A DNA stretch of 64,000 nucleotides from Gigantopelta aegis (lineage: Eukaryota; Mollusca; Gastropoda; Neomphalida; Peltospiridae): the NCBI RefSeq assembly GCF_016097555.1, contig NC_054703.1, positions 33,881,954 to 33,945,953 on the forward strand, given 5' to 3'. How positions within the stretch are numbered: the first letter of the stretch is position 1; every line of letters begins with the position of its first letter. This document shows positions 32,901 to 43,977 of the stretch, in pieces. The notes below the pieces were generated by a model that ran no database searches, was not told the origin of the DNA, and worked only from the letters and a program-made list of their open reading frames with translations. The position numbers were made by a program, and so were the translations under genes.

Positions 32901-33720
32901 TATGATATCGTTTTCCCTCTGATTTCCATTAATAGCGTTTCCAAGAAAAGCTGATCATTAATGGTAAATTGAAGTGTGTCATTTGGAATTGTGTTTATTT
33001 CATCTATATTATATATCTGGACAGCATATTGCGTTTTTATATTATTTATTATTTCTTTTACTATCTTAGCATACTATTTGTCGTTTAATAAAGAAGTATT
33101 AAATGTTCACAAACCTGTACCTTTTTTAATAGTATTTATTTTAATTTTAAAATCACTCCTGCATGGTCAGATCTATAGCTATTATCAATAGTTACTTGTT
33201 CTACATGTGTCATCAAATTGTTAGAGATCAAATACAAATCTAATCTCGCCTGCTTAATAGGATTTTTCTTTCTCCATGTATACATTCTTAATGTTGGGTA
33301 CAATTCCCTAAACGGATCAACCAAATCATACACTTGTAAATTGTCTAACAATGTTTTCTTTGAGTTAGGATGATTTACATGTAGATAATTACTAATATCC
33401 AAAAACTGATTTAACACTAAGTTAAAGTCGCCACAAATTATGTACTGTTCATTTTCAAAGTCTTCAATATTTTTCAGAACATTTTCAAAAAAGGTAGGGT
33501 TATCTTCATTTGGTCCGTAAATATTTAATAGTGTTATTGTTGTATTTTCTATAGCTATATCCATTGCTATTGTCCTTTTTAGTTTTATGTCCTCCCAAAA
33601 AAAATCCTGGATTCATCCCTCTGCGTCGCCCACCACATGTACTGTACCACTATGCATTCTTAATAAATGTCTTTCTTTTTTTATTATTATTTCATATCTT
33701 GACATTGTTAGTGTGGCTGA
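29990..33720 (-). mobile_element. Decayed LINE with endonuclease and reverse transcriptase (L1/Tx1-like)
   Basis: Read on the - strand: a 5'-truncated APE-type endonuclease (33564-33136; LLNIYGPNEDNP, ICGDFNLVLN, SDHAGVIL), a Lys/Glu-rich connector (32944-32435), then RT pieces (IPKANKPKQFKKNWRPLTLL at 32311-32033). Next come the polymerase motif QYADDTTFILDG near 31745-31712, a thumb region (31519-31073), and a C-terminal zinc-knuckle-like EHLFYDCHFVKKLW with a tail ending WYNLFIDNFT (30389-30039). Stops and frameshifts separate the parts, so the copy is dead. It lies in sense orientation in LPMO intron 1. The layout resembles the L1/Tx1 group, but that assignment is inferred. Confidence 0.88.
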
Positions 33721-34140
33721 ACCAATGTAATTATTCATAACTGACGCTGGAACACCATGAATCTGCCAAACGTTCGTCTACCTGCTTCAGTTCATGGCTG
33801 TTGTCCCCGGGGCCTTTTCTTAAAGCTGCTTCTTCGGGTTACTGACAGACACAACATGACTCTTATATCATGACAGAGACGTTCTAAACAGGGCTCAGTC
33901 CCACGACCGTAAGTGCATAAGGTGATTTTAGCGCCAAGATTGTTCGTGGAACGAGACCCAGGTCTATAAAAACCGTGTACTACTCATTGGTCTCCGACAG
34001 CCCTATCCAGTGAACTTGTCAGATGTGGATTCACGTTTTCTTAAAGCTACTTTCTCGGATTACTGGCAGAAAGAAAGACCTATCATACCTGATTTTGTCT
34101 CATGACACGTATTAAACAGACATAGAAAAAAAAAAATTGT

Positions 34141-34156
34141 ATGTGTGTGTGTGTGT

Positions 34157-34252
<96 letters not shown>
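34141..34252. repeat. GT then CT microsatellite
   Basis: About nine GT units then nearly 47 uninterrupted CT units. The run ends exactly where a SINE body begins (CCTGATGCGCGATCG), replacing the SINE's A-box region. Confidence 0.97.
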
Positions 34253-34253
<1 letters not shown>

Positions 34254-34545
34254 GATGCGCGATCGATCTAGGATCGATTCTCGTCGGTGGGCCCATCGGG
34301 CTATTTCTCGTTACAGCCAGTGCTCCACAATTGGTGTAACAAAAGCCGTGGTATGTGTTGTCCCGTCTGCGGGATGGTGCATATAAAAGATTCCTTGCTG
34401 CTAATCGAAAAGAGCAGTCCATGAAGTGAAGACAGCGGGTTTCCTCTCTCAATATCTGTGTGGTTCTTAACCATATGTCTGACGCCATTTAACCGTAAAT
34501 ATATGTGTTGAGTATGTCGTTAAATAAAACATTTCCTCCCTCTCT
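34253..34545 (+). mobile_element. SINE (head B truncated, tail 1)
   Basis: It begins at GATGCGCGATCGATCTAGGA, continues GGCCCATCGGGCTATTTCTC and core AAAGATTCCTTGCTGCTAAT, and ends GTCGTTAAATAAAACATTTC. Confidence 0.9.
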
Positions 34546-34551
34546 CAGTTA

Positions 34552-34815
34552 CAATTGAGTGAAACATGAGTCTGTGACTTTGAAATGGTGAAATACTCTC
34601 TAAAAATAGACTAAAATTCGACTCCATAACTGTTACTTCTGAGACGCACGTGCGTTTTTAAAAATATGAGAAATGCATTTTGTGATATTAAAAACACCAG
34701 GATAACCAAAAACACTTCGAATGTACGGAAATGGATAATCTACACAATAAAATCTAAGTAAAGTAAATAGTAAAAAATATGCCTCAGTGTTTAAAAACTA
34801 TGGTATGTCCCTTTA
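34552..34815 (+). repeat. Dispersed 330-bp element, copy 3
   Basis: Closely similar to 10410-10770 (TGAGTCTGTGACTTTGAAAT, CGACTCCATAACTGTTACTT, AACACTTCGAATGTACGG, GGTATGTCCCTTTAA). Confidence 0.78.
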
Positions 34816-35171
34816 ACTGTTAGTTAATGTGTATTGCTTTGATGTGTGCCCATAAACAAATAAAACTAAATAATCTAATTTACTACTAGATATATTGAAA
34901 GATCTAGGCCTATAGTGGATGACCGGTGGAATTGGTCGCGTTCAGATGAGGCGAACACTGCGTAACGTTATGTCAGAGGGGTGTTGCTGACAAATGTTCT
35001 GTCATCGTGCAACTCATCTATCTCTGACAAATCTATCCAGTCAACTTGCCAGACTTTGATTATTCACCGATTTTATCAGATTTGTTACGATGTAACAAGA
35101 CAACGATCTAATCATACTGAACGTGACAGTTAACACGGTACAATTTCCACATGCATTTCTGTCCAGGCCAG

Positions 35172-35261
35172 GAGATCTGGCGCAAATCAGAACTCGTGCC
35201 CAGGATGGACGTGCCTGAACCTTCGGTGGATATGGGCACGTTAACAGAGTTTCCCCCTCCG
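35172..35261 (+). CDS. Candidate isolated exon, unknown gene
   Basis: A GC-richer island in AT-rich DNA, preceded by TTCTGTCCAGGCCAG and followed by GTATGCATT, with an open frame EIWRKSELVPRMDVPEPSVD, then MGTLTEFPPP. Both splice-site-like ends and the compositional contrast suggest a real + strand exon inside the large LPMO intron. No partner exon was recognised and I cannot name the protein. It could also be a fragment of a retrocopy. Confidence 0.28.
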
Positions 35262-37060
35262 GTATGCATTCCTGAGTTAAGATTGATTAGTCCCTAGTTA
35301 TATTTATTACAAATAAGTGAGAAGACAATTTGATTAAAACAGCATATAAATTTGTAACTATGATATTAAAGCAACTTTAAACTTTTTATATGTGTGTGTC
35401 ATCAACAGTGTTAATTTAAGTGGCCAGATTCCATTTTAATAATTATATTATAATATACTGCTACCGTTAGATTGATTTATTATAAAGGCCATTTTGCCTG
35501 TCACAAGAGTATGTACCTTGTATTACGAACATGCACTGCGATGCGCAAGATCTCGTGCCACCGTCGCGGGAAAATCGTGTTCTCGTTACTATGAATAGCA
35601 TTTTACAGAATTTCTAATTTCCAATGAATCCAAACTGACGTTAATAAATGTTTATTAAATTATATCGAGGTTTTAAAATGTTTGACAAATATCATCTACT
35701 GATCAATATTATACTTGTTCAAGCGTACATTTAAATTGGTTAAATATTAACAACAACAAAAATTCTTTCCCAAAAGAGGTCGAAAAAGATTTTGACACAG
35801 GTCGATTTTCATGGGTCGGTCGGGTTAGGACAAACAAACCTAATTTTTATTTTAGCCTGGTAGCTTTTAAGTTAGTCCTAGCACACAAAAACTGTATTTT
35901 CGTAAATTTATGATAGAAGAAAAGCTACGAAAATCGATCATCTTAGATTCTAGTTAGAATATTGTTGCCCATTAACCTTTTCATTTGTATCCGAACTACT
36001 GAAGAAAATCGTTCGTGTAAACACTAAAACCACACGAACGACATATTGGTTGTCTGAAAAAGTTTATGCCCTGATTTAACGTCCAGGTCATCACCATGGA
36101 GACGCCAATCAGATGTTCTTCAACATGAATGACATCGTCGTGTAATGCCATAATTATATACTCAAGGAAAAAAGTTCCTGTGCATCATTCAAATTGCAGT
36201 AGGACTTATATTTTTAAAATTTAAAAATATTGTGATTTACATAGATGTACTATTTATCTGTTAAAAGTACGGTGATCCTCTCCTGCCTTCTGAACCTGAA
36301 GTACTGTCTACACAATGCTTGGTGCGCCGTCGGTGATGATGTAACAGAACAACGTAATGATGTACGGTCATGGTCGTACTTTATTATCACCTAATCGGTT
36401 GCGTTCAGTTCTTCCACTGATTGGCCTTAACTTAGAGATGCATTAGGATGTTAAACGTATTATTTCCAAATGATTCCATATGTGCACCCGCTTAATACTG
36501 ACGATTTGCTGACGTGGCGTCACGTGTCGACTCCCTAAACATGGAAGATCCCTAGTACCCCTAAACTGTCGAGAACATCTCCGCAGATATTGCATAATAA
36601 TGATGAACACCAATGAATACCAAAATTACTAGCAACAGTGTTTGTGCCGTTATAACCTCAATCATACCCATCGTTCGAAGGAGTCCATTTTCTGGGAGGC
36701 GTGGCATCACACTGACAACGATCATATACCAACAAAAATATTTTTCTGAGTAACGAGAATCCATACAATAGTTTTAAAGTCCAATGATAAGAAAAATGAC
36801 GTCAAACAGGAGCACGTGACCAAGAATGCTAGTAATGCAACGTGTGATCACAAAGTATGAATAGTTCGTGCAATTGACAGGACACCGCTGGAATATCGAC
36901 GGGAGTGATTACACGTTCAGTTACTGAACTTTTTATAACCAGATTACAAGTAAATTAGATTCTATATGCAATCATTTGGTGCACAGGAACTTTTATCCGC
37001 GAGTATATATAGGGCCGTACATAGTAAAACTAAAGTGGACCCATTCTCTGATTAGGTTCA
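35262..37060. other. LPMO intron 1, no recognised element
   Basis: AT-rich, apparently single-copy sequence. The - strand open frame at 36561-36764 has hydrophobic stretches but no splice or homology evidence. A SINE core fragment (CATGGTATGTGCTGTCTTGT) lies at 37068-37140. Confidence 0.45.
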
Positions 37061-37186
37061 TTCACCGTCCGAATCAGTGCTCCACGACTGGTATATCAAA
37101 GGCCATGGTATGTGCTGTCTTGTCTGTTGGAAACATGTTATATTAAACTAGAACCTGGATGATAAATCTTAGATCATAACAGAGAA

Positions 37187-37425
37187 AAAAATGTGTTTGT
37201 TTAACGACACCACTAGAGCACATAGATTTATTAATCATTGGCTATTGAATGTCAAACATTTGGTCATTCTGACCTACTGTCTTAGAGAGGAAACACGCTT
37301 CATTGTTACATTAGTAGCAATGGATCTTTTATATGCACCATCCCATAAACAGGATACACATACCGCGGCCTTTGATATACCAGTCGTGGTGCACTGGCTG
37401 GAAATAGCCCAATGGGCTACCGATG
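37187..37425 (-). mobile_element. SINE (tail 2), head-truncated, with TSD
   Basis: Reverse orientation, with tail GTTTGTTTAACGACACCACT on + and core through GATCTTTTATATGCACCATC. It stops at GCCCAATGGGCTACCGATG. The duplication TCATAACAGAGAA lies at 37174-37186 and 37426-37438, so the missing head is an insertion-time 5' truncation, as expected of LINE-driven retroposition. Confidence 0.9.
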
Positions 37426-37870
37426 TCATAACAGAGAAGTCCCTATTTTATATTATGCCTACTATAGGAGTATGTCATGATATCTCATTTTACTGCGATA
37501 CCCACACACCACACACACCCCACCTCGTTATGTCAGCCTATGCACGCCCCTACCTTACATATCTCGGGTGTTCCCTCAAATGAGTGTCCAGAAGTGGTCG
37601 CAATAGTTTCTCTATTCGTTTAATAAACACTATTACGGCCAGTGCTGGATTATCTCAAATAAAAAATTATCTGAACTGAACTGAACATTTATTTCTCTCA
37701 GGCCGTAATCCACGGCATATGAGGAACAATATATAATACAACAATTCACACTTTTTAACAAGATGACAGAGTAAAACTATTCACATAAGTATATCTACAT
37801 AAAACGAACATGGGAATATAATTATAAATAATTGGTTTGGGTTTGCATACACAATAATAATACAATAAAG

Positions 37871-40800
37871 CTATGAGCCGGAGGGCTTGAAAGTATTCAT
37901 AATATGTTTACAAAATATTGCAAGTTTTCGGAGGACACCAGTTTTTTTTACAATTAAATAATTCGTGAAATTTATATGTGTTTGGTTTGGATCGATAATA
38001 TTTCGGTATATATTGAAGTCTGAATTGGTTGAAATATGGGCATGTAAAAATATAATGGAATTCATCTCCGATGTCGTTAGTGTTGCATAAAAAACACAAT
38101 CTATCATGTAATGGTTTACGTATCCATCTACCTGTCTCTATTGGAAGATTGTGGTTTGATACTCTAAAACGTAACAATGGGCACCAAATGTTTTTTTTCT
38201 AATAAATTTAAATAATTTTCGAATGCTATACTGCTTTTAAATATTTTGTAACAAGATGCTTTCGATGAAGTGTCAATATGACTGTACCATGTTTGCAAAA
38301 ATTGATCTATGAGTTTTGTTGAAATAAACATTTTCAACAATGAAGCACTATTAATACGCTCACAATGTGACCACCATATGTATGTGCAACCAATATTATC
38401 TAAAATTGATTTTATAAAAGCTATCCATTTGTGATCATAAAAATGTGTATTATAATCATTCAATAACATTCTGTACACTAATAATGATAGCTTGGACTGC
38501 TTCCCAGTAATCATCCTAAACCAAAATCCTATCATTCTTATTTTTACTGTTATATCTACCGGGAAGCATCCAAGTTCTCCATACAACATATATAATGGGG
38601 TGGATTTTCTAACAGGCAATAATAACTTTAAATATTTGCTATACAATTTTTCTATGCAGGACAGACTTTCAAAACCCCAAATTTCACATCCGTATAAAGC
38701 AATAGGTAAAACCATACAATCGAATAATTTAAGTTGGCATTGAATGGAAAGATGGCAACGTTTTCCTTGTCTAAGTGTAAAATACATAGCTTTTTGAGCT
38801 TGATCATATTGATGTTTTCGAGCATTAGTGAATTTATTGGATTTATGAAATATAATTCCAAGATATTTGTATATTTCTACATTATCTAGATTTGTGTTTC
38901 CTAAATGGAACCTTTTGGAATAATCTTTTTTATTACCACTGAAAATTAGCACTTTTGTTTTTTTACAATTTACATTTAGTTTCCATTTTGTACAATAAGA
39001 GTCGAAAATATTTAATAAATTCTGCATGTCGTCATAATTTTCGGCAAAGAGCGCTGTGTCATCAGCATATAGTAACACAAAAAGAACAATATTTGTATAC
39101 AAAGTGGAATCTGTGAATAAGTTATCTATGCGGATGCCATTACAATCATTAGTTTTAAACGTATCCTCTAAATCATTGAGAAACATGGAGAATAATAGGG
39201 GCGATAAATTTTCTCCCTGTCTAACACCCATGGAACATTGAAAATAATCCGACATTGTGTTATGTGCACTAATGCATGACTTAATGTTCTGATACATGCT
39301 ATATATTACTTTAAAACATTTACCATTAATACCATTTTGTATTAGTTTACCCCAAAGTCCTGTTCTCCATACTGAGTCGAATGCCTTGCTAAAATCTATA
39401 AAAGTACAATACAGTTTTTTCTTCCGTGCTTTTAACAATTCGATGAGTCCATATAATGTAAAAATATGATCGTTCGTCGGGTACTCCTTCCTGAATCCGG
39501 CTTGAACTTCAGATAACAAATCATTAGTTTCTAAATATAATTTCAGTCTATTATTTAAAACAGCTGTAAACAGTTTCCCGAGACAACTAAGTAAAGTAAT
39601 AGGTCTATAATTTTCTGGAACAGTTCTATCGCCACATTTATAGATCGGTTTGATTATGCCAACTAGCCACGAATCAGGAAAGATGCCATGTTCTAAACAC
39701 TAAATTAAAGAGCTTAACATACACAGGGACCATACAGCCGATAGTTTGCTTAATATACTCGTTGATTATTTGGTCTATTCCGCAGGCTTTATTGTTTTTT
39801 AGATTTTTAACAACGGCGAGTATTTCTTCTTGTAATATTGATTCATTTAGCATGGTAGTGTCCTCAAAATCTATATTAAAACTTGGATCTTTTTCTTCTG
39901 TTGTGTTGTCATCACTGCTGTTTATATTTTTAAAGTAATCGTACAGAGTGTCTAAAGGGGGGGAGAGTAGGGTCTTGTTTTTCTTTTAACAGTTTCCAAA
40001 AGGCGTGGGTATCATGTTGACTAAGTTCTGTGAGTCTTTGTTCTGTCTTCCAATTGTGTTTGTTAACATATTTCCGTATTACATTTCTGTAGCTTTTACT
40101 GGCATTCAAAAGTCGTTGCTTATTATCAGGTGTTTTTCGTTGTTTGTATGCTGATCTCGCTTCTGTATACTTTCTTCTTAGTGTTCTGCAATGATTTCCA
40201 AACCATGCTTTGTTACGGGTATTTTCACGCTTGTGTCTGGCTCTGACGCGGGCTTGCGTGTAACCAAAAGTGTCGGCTGCGGTGTCAACAAATAGGGTAC
40301 CAATACGCTCCACTGCACCATTCAGCTTTTCTTTCGAGAAGTGTTCACACAGTTCATTTAATATTACGTTTATGTCGTTGACTGTTTCTTTGTTTATATT
40401 TTCACTATAGTGTTTAGCCTCTTTAGTATTCCATTTCCTTGGGGTGAGTTCATTATTAATGACGGCGTGGTGTTTACCACTAGCTGTATGGATATTCAGT
40501 CGCATTGTTAATGGATTGTGAATGTCCGAGAATAGTGGTTCGAATTCGTTGACCTTGAATTTAAGAATTATTTCCAAAACTGTGAATGAGGCTATGGCAT
40601 AATCTATTACACTCGATCCTTTGCAAGTAGGTTGTCCTATACCCCGATCTTCGCCGACTCTTCCGTTCACTAAATACAAATTACTATTTTTACAAAGATC
40701 AATTAGTTTATATCCGTGACCGTTAGGTCTACTGGTATCTTGATTCGCTCTTTGTAATGGAATGCCAATATTTAATAAGTTGTTAGGTTCATTCATAAAA

Positions 40801-41399
40801 TCGGAGATATCAGAAATGAGTGTGTTATTAGTATGTTCACCATCACAACTCACATAATCTACAAGCAAACTCGTTTTAGCATTAAAATCGCCGATCAAAA
40901 GAACATTATTTCCACTTAAGAGTTTCTCGTTCACTTCGTCTTGTATTGTGTTAAACGTATCATGGTTTAAATAGGGCGAGCCTACTGGGGGTATATATAG
41001 AATTCCAATAACAGTGCTTAATACATCTCCCTGTGAAATAGCGTTAGAAAGAGTAAACCATAATACATATTGGGATACAGTTTTATGAATATGTACTTGA
41101 TCTGTGAGCTTATTTTTAATTGCCAGGCCTGATCTTACATTGGATTCAATATTTCTATTATTAGTAAAAATTGTATAACCTGGTATTTCTACGTGATCAA
41201 TATCGTTAAGTTTAGTTTCAACTAAACATATTAAATCATACTGATTGATAAAATCTATAAATTCTGGAATATCCAGTCTGCTGCTGAGACCACACACATT
41301 TAAATATACAATATCTACATAGTCACATACGCTTATTCCCTCTGAATAAGAATGTACACGGGGAATATTTACAGTTTCGTATTCACTTGGTGTTGACAA
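37871..41399 (-). pseudogene. LINE ORF2: endonuclease plus reverse transcriptase, frameshifted
   Basis: The first block (41399-39930) is an APE-type endonuclease: VYLNVCGLSSRLDIPEFIDF, LICLVETKLND, LLIGDFNAKTS, then a basic linker ending in a WKLLKEKQ motif. A run of eight G (near 39956-39963) breaks the frame. A second break is near 39700. The reverse transcriptase block (39519-38164) has FIDFSKAFDSVWRTGLW, GVRQGENLSPLLFSMFLNDL and the catalytic LLYADDTALFAE. More breaks near 38170 and 37946 (a T/A run) separate the C-terminal FLCNTNDIGDEFHYIFTCPY, which carries Cys and His residues like the zf-RVT region. About four frameshifts, mostly in homopolymers, inactivate an otherwise intact frame; assembly errors could explain some. 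Confidence 0.88.
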
Positions 41400-41429
41400 G
41401 TCCTGACCGGTGTCTCTCCTCCGGCGTCC

Positions 41430-42575
41430 CTATGGTCGATATTCCCTTGGTGAGAAATTACGTGCACGTTTGTTTGGGTTTTCATTCGGAGGATTGTACG
41501 GATGCGCATCGTTGGGCCTATCGTGGGGTGCACTATCGGGAAACCAGCGTTTACCGTCAATAAAAAGTTTATCAACAACAAGTGAGGCACGGAGTCCACG
41601 ACGCAGCGCTTCTTTGTACTTCGGCCATAACTCCTTTCTGCGTTGAACGATCTCGTAAGGGAATTGTTCGCTTACACCAAAGTTTGTTCCCTTGAGCACT
41701 TTTGAGCTTCTTCTGATGTTTTCACGATCTTTATATCGTTCGAATTTTGCTACGATTGGCCGCGGTCTTGTTGGATTAGTACTCTTTCTACCAAGTCTGT
41801 GTACACGGTCAAAGTTAATAGAGCTTTCTATTTTCATTTTATCTTTCAAAAATGTTTGTAAAATCGCTTCTGTTTCTTCATCGTCTTTTTCCTCAATACC
41901 GTTAAAAATAAGATTGTCTCTCATTGATCTGGTTTGAAGGTCTAACACACAGTCATGCAACTCGTTATAATCACCGCGTAAGCTGTTGACTTCATCAAAA
42001 CCATTACGCACTTCTCTCACCTCAGTTTTTATTTTGTCGACAACGTCCGCCATTTTCTTTCTATCTGAACGGGCTTCTTCGAAGCTTTCGTTTACAAAGT
42101 TTATAGACTTTTCCATTTCAATAATTTTCTCATTGCTTTCAGATAACTGTGTTTTAAATGCATTAACATTAAGCTCAATAGTCTGTAATCGCTTTTCGAT
42201 TCCTTCAATCTTATCAGTCTTTTGCGAAATTACAATGAGCGTGTTGGAAATTTCAGTCAATTTTTGGAACACTTGGTTCGCCCATGGCGGTATAGATAAT
42301 TGTTGGGTCAGCTGACCTGGAAAAACTGGCTGAATTTGCAAGGCGGGGTTACCGAATTCAGGCTGTTGAATCATTATCGCATCATATGAGACTTGGGGTG
42401 GTTTTGGCGATTGTTGATGACAATTACTCGTTGAGGGATCTATGGCCGCCATCTTGTCAGTTGGGCTAAGTGACTTACCAACCTTCTCCTTCTGTTTTTC
42501 ATCCTTCTTCTTGTTCGCTGGTTCTCTTTTCGGCATGGAGCATTTCGATCGCATGTAATGAACTCTACAAACCAC
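41430..42575 (-). CDS. LINE ORF1: coiled-coil and RRM-like nucleic-acid-binding protein
   Basis: Uninterrupted 381-residue frame. The N-terminus is basic (MPKREPANKKKDEKQKEKVG). Residues about 110-210 form heptad-rich coiled coil (KTDKIEGIEKRLQTIELNVN, then KIIEMEKSINFVNESFEEA). Residues about 225-330 read MRDNLIFNGIEEKDDEETEA, FDRVHRLGRK and RPRPIVAKFERYKDRENIRR, the pattern of L1-ORF1/Transposase_22-type RRM and C-terminal domains. The tail is rich in Arg, Pro and Asn. Such proteins coat element RNA for retrotransposition. It ends 31 bp before ORF2 starts on the - strand. Confidence 0.9.
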   Translation of the reverse strand: MVCRVHYMRSKCSMPKREPANKKKDEKQKEKVGKSLSPTDKMAAIDPSTSNCHQQSPKPPQVSYDAIMIQQPEFGNPALQIQPVFPGQLTQQLSIPPWANQVFQKLTEISNTLIVISQKTDKIEGIEKRLQTIELNVNAFKTQLSESNEKIIEMEKSINFVNESFEEARSDRKKMADVVDKIKTEVREVRNGFDEVNSLRGDYNELHDCVLDLQTRSMRDNLIFNGIEEKDDEETEAILQTFLKDKMKIESSINFDRVHRLGRKSTNPTRPRPIVAKFERYKDRENIRRSSKVLKGTNFGVSEQFPYEIVQRRKELWPKYKEALRRGLRASLVVDKLFIDGKRWFPDSAPHDRPNDAHPYNPPNENPNKRARNFSPREYRP

Positions 42576-42691
42576 TTTTTAGCATGTGTTTACGTTAAAA
42601 GAAGACATTATTTTAAACGATATCAGAGCAAATTTCTCAATGTCAACCTCTCCGCCATCTTGTCACGTGACACTATATCAGTATAGTCATT

Positions 42692-42858
42692 TTTTGTTTA
42701 ACGACAACACTAGAGCACATTGATTAATTAATCATCGCCTATTGGATGACAAATATTTGGTAATTTTGACATATAGTCTTAAGAGAGCAAACCCGCTGCA
42801 TTGTTCCATTAGTAGCAAGGGATCTTTTGTATGTACTTTCCCACAGATAGCATAGCAG
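42692..42858 (-). mobile_element. SINE fragment (tail 2 and core), reverse
   Basis: GTTTAACGACAACACTAGAG tail, then GATCTTTTGTATGTACTTTC core. The head is missing. Confidence 0.86.
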
Positions 42859-42865
42859 GTCAGGT

Positions 42866-43080
42866 CGGGTCAGGTCAAGAGTATTTAACGTGCACATTCA
42901 GAGCAGGCTGTTTTAGCGCACGCCTGTCCTAGGCACAGGTGCCCCCCCCCCCCCCTCCTCGGCCGGCTCCTCCGTCCAGGACAGGAAAGGGGTGGGATGG
43001 GTTGGACGGGGGACCGCCTGCACTGACAGGTGCAAGGGTGCAACAGCAGTTCGACCGGGGCTGATAACAGGCGGAGGGTG
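42866..43080. repeat. Unclassified repeat-like GC-rich segment
   Basis: CAGGTCGGGTCAGGTCAAGA, then ATTTAACGTGCACATTCAGA, then GCTGTTTTAGCGCACGCC, with a poly-C run and a G-rich end. The composition differs from its surroundings and it begins where the SINE core is cut. I suspect an independent SINE or MITE but cannot classify it. Confidence 0.4.
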
Positions 43081-43202
43081 GTATGGTGCTATGGAATTTG
43101 GTGTCTCGTAGGATTAAGCCAAAGAGAAATTGTGCGCATTTTTGTGAAAGAAGTTGGGCGCAATTTTGGACGGTCCGTCAAAAAGTAAACGGGGAGCTAT
43201 GT

Positions 43203-43434
43203 CATGGGCGTACATAGGATTTCGAAAAGGGGAGTTCCAATACATAGGATTTTGAAAAGGGGGGGTTCCAAAATAGATTGCAGAGATATTGGGCATATAT
43301 TTCTATGTTGAGTAAATATAATAATGTCAGATATCAATCTCAGATATATTAAATTATAAAAAAAGCGATTTCGGGGGGGGGGGGGGGGGTCGGTCGAACC
43401 CATCGAACCCCCCCCCACCCTATGTACGCCCATG
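43203..43434. mobile_element. TIR element with CATGGGCGTACATAGG ends
   Basis: Left end CATGGGCGTACATAGGAT and right end CCTATGTACGCCCATG are perfect 16-bp inverted repeats. TATGT flanks both sides (43198-43202 and 43435-43439). It contains G and C runs and an internal duplication (AATACATAGGATTTTGAAAA). Non-autonomous. Confidence 0.85.
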
Positions 43435-43643
43435 TATGTATAGTTTTGGTGTGTCGTGATTAGTGTGCCGAGAGTAGCATGTTAAGGGGACCTAGTAGGT
43501 GTTGAAATGTCTCCCTAGGTTGTCCATAGGGGCACTTAAATGGGCCTAATCTGTTCAGATCGTGGTATGACAACCCAGGAGACTCGAAGCAATAATAGTG
43601 TACTACAGGGATGTAAGGCCGGCAGTTCTCTTATTGAAGGAAG

Positions 43644-43930
43644 GAAAATGTTTTATTGAACGACGCACTCAACACATTTTATTTATGGTTATATGGCGTC
43701 GGGCATATGGTTAAGGATCACGTAGATACTGAGAGAGGAAACCTGCTGTCGCCACTTCATGGGCTACTCTTATTGATTAGCAGCAAGGGATATTTTATAT
43801 GCATCGTCCCACAGACAGGATAGTGCATACCACGTCCTTTTATATACCAGTCGTGGTGTACTTGCTGGCACGAGAAATAGCCCAATGGATCCACCGATGG
43901 GGATCGATCCTAGACTGACCACCCTTGACT
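43644..43930 (-). mobile_element. SINE (head B truncated, tail 1), reverse
   Basis: Tail AAAATGTTTTATTGAACGAC on +, core AGGGATATTTTATATGCATC, and a head remnant GGGGATCGATCCTAGACTGA. It sits about 50 bp downstream (gene sense) of the LPMO exon 1 donor. Confidence 0.92.
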
Positions 43931-43977
43931 CAAAAGATGATATATAATAGTCAAATATGTGATTTTAAAATACTGAC

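Larger units (their letters stand above)
37668..42680 (-). mobile_element. Nearly full-length two-ORF non-LTR retrotransposon
   Basis: About 5 kb on the - strand: a 5' UTR beginning near GATGGCGGAGAGGTTGACAT on that strand, ORF1 (42575-41430), ORF2 (41399-37871) and a short 3' UTR. It ends in GTTCAGTTCAGTTCAG rather than poly-A. A short-repeat 3' end and an APE endonuclease point to the CR1/Jockey side of the LINE tree, but that is inferred. It sits in sense orientation in LPMO intron 1 and is much better preserved than the LINE at 30-33.7 kb. Confidence 0.9.
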
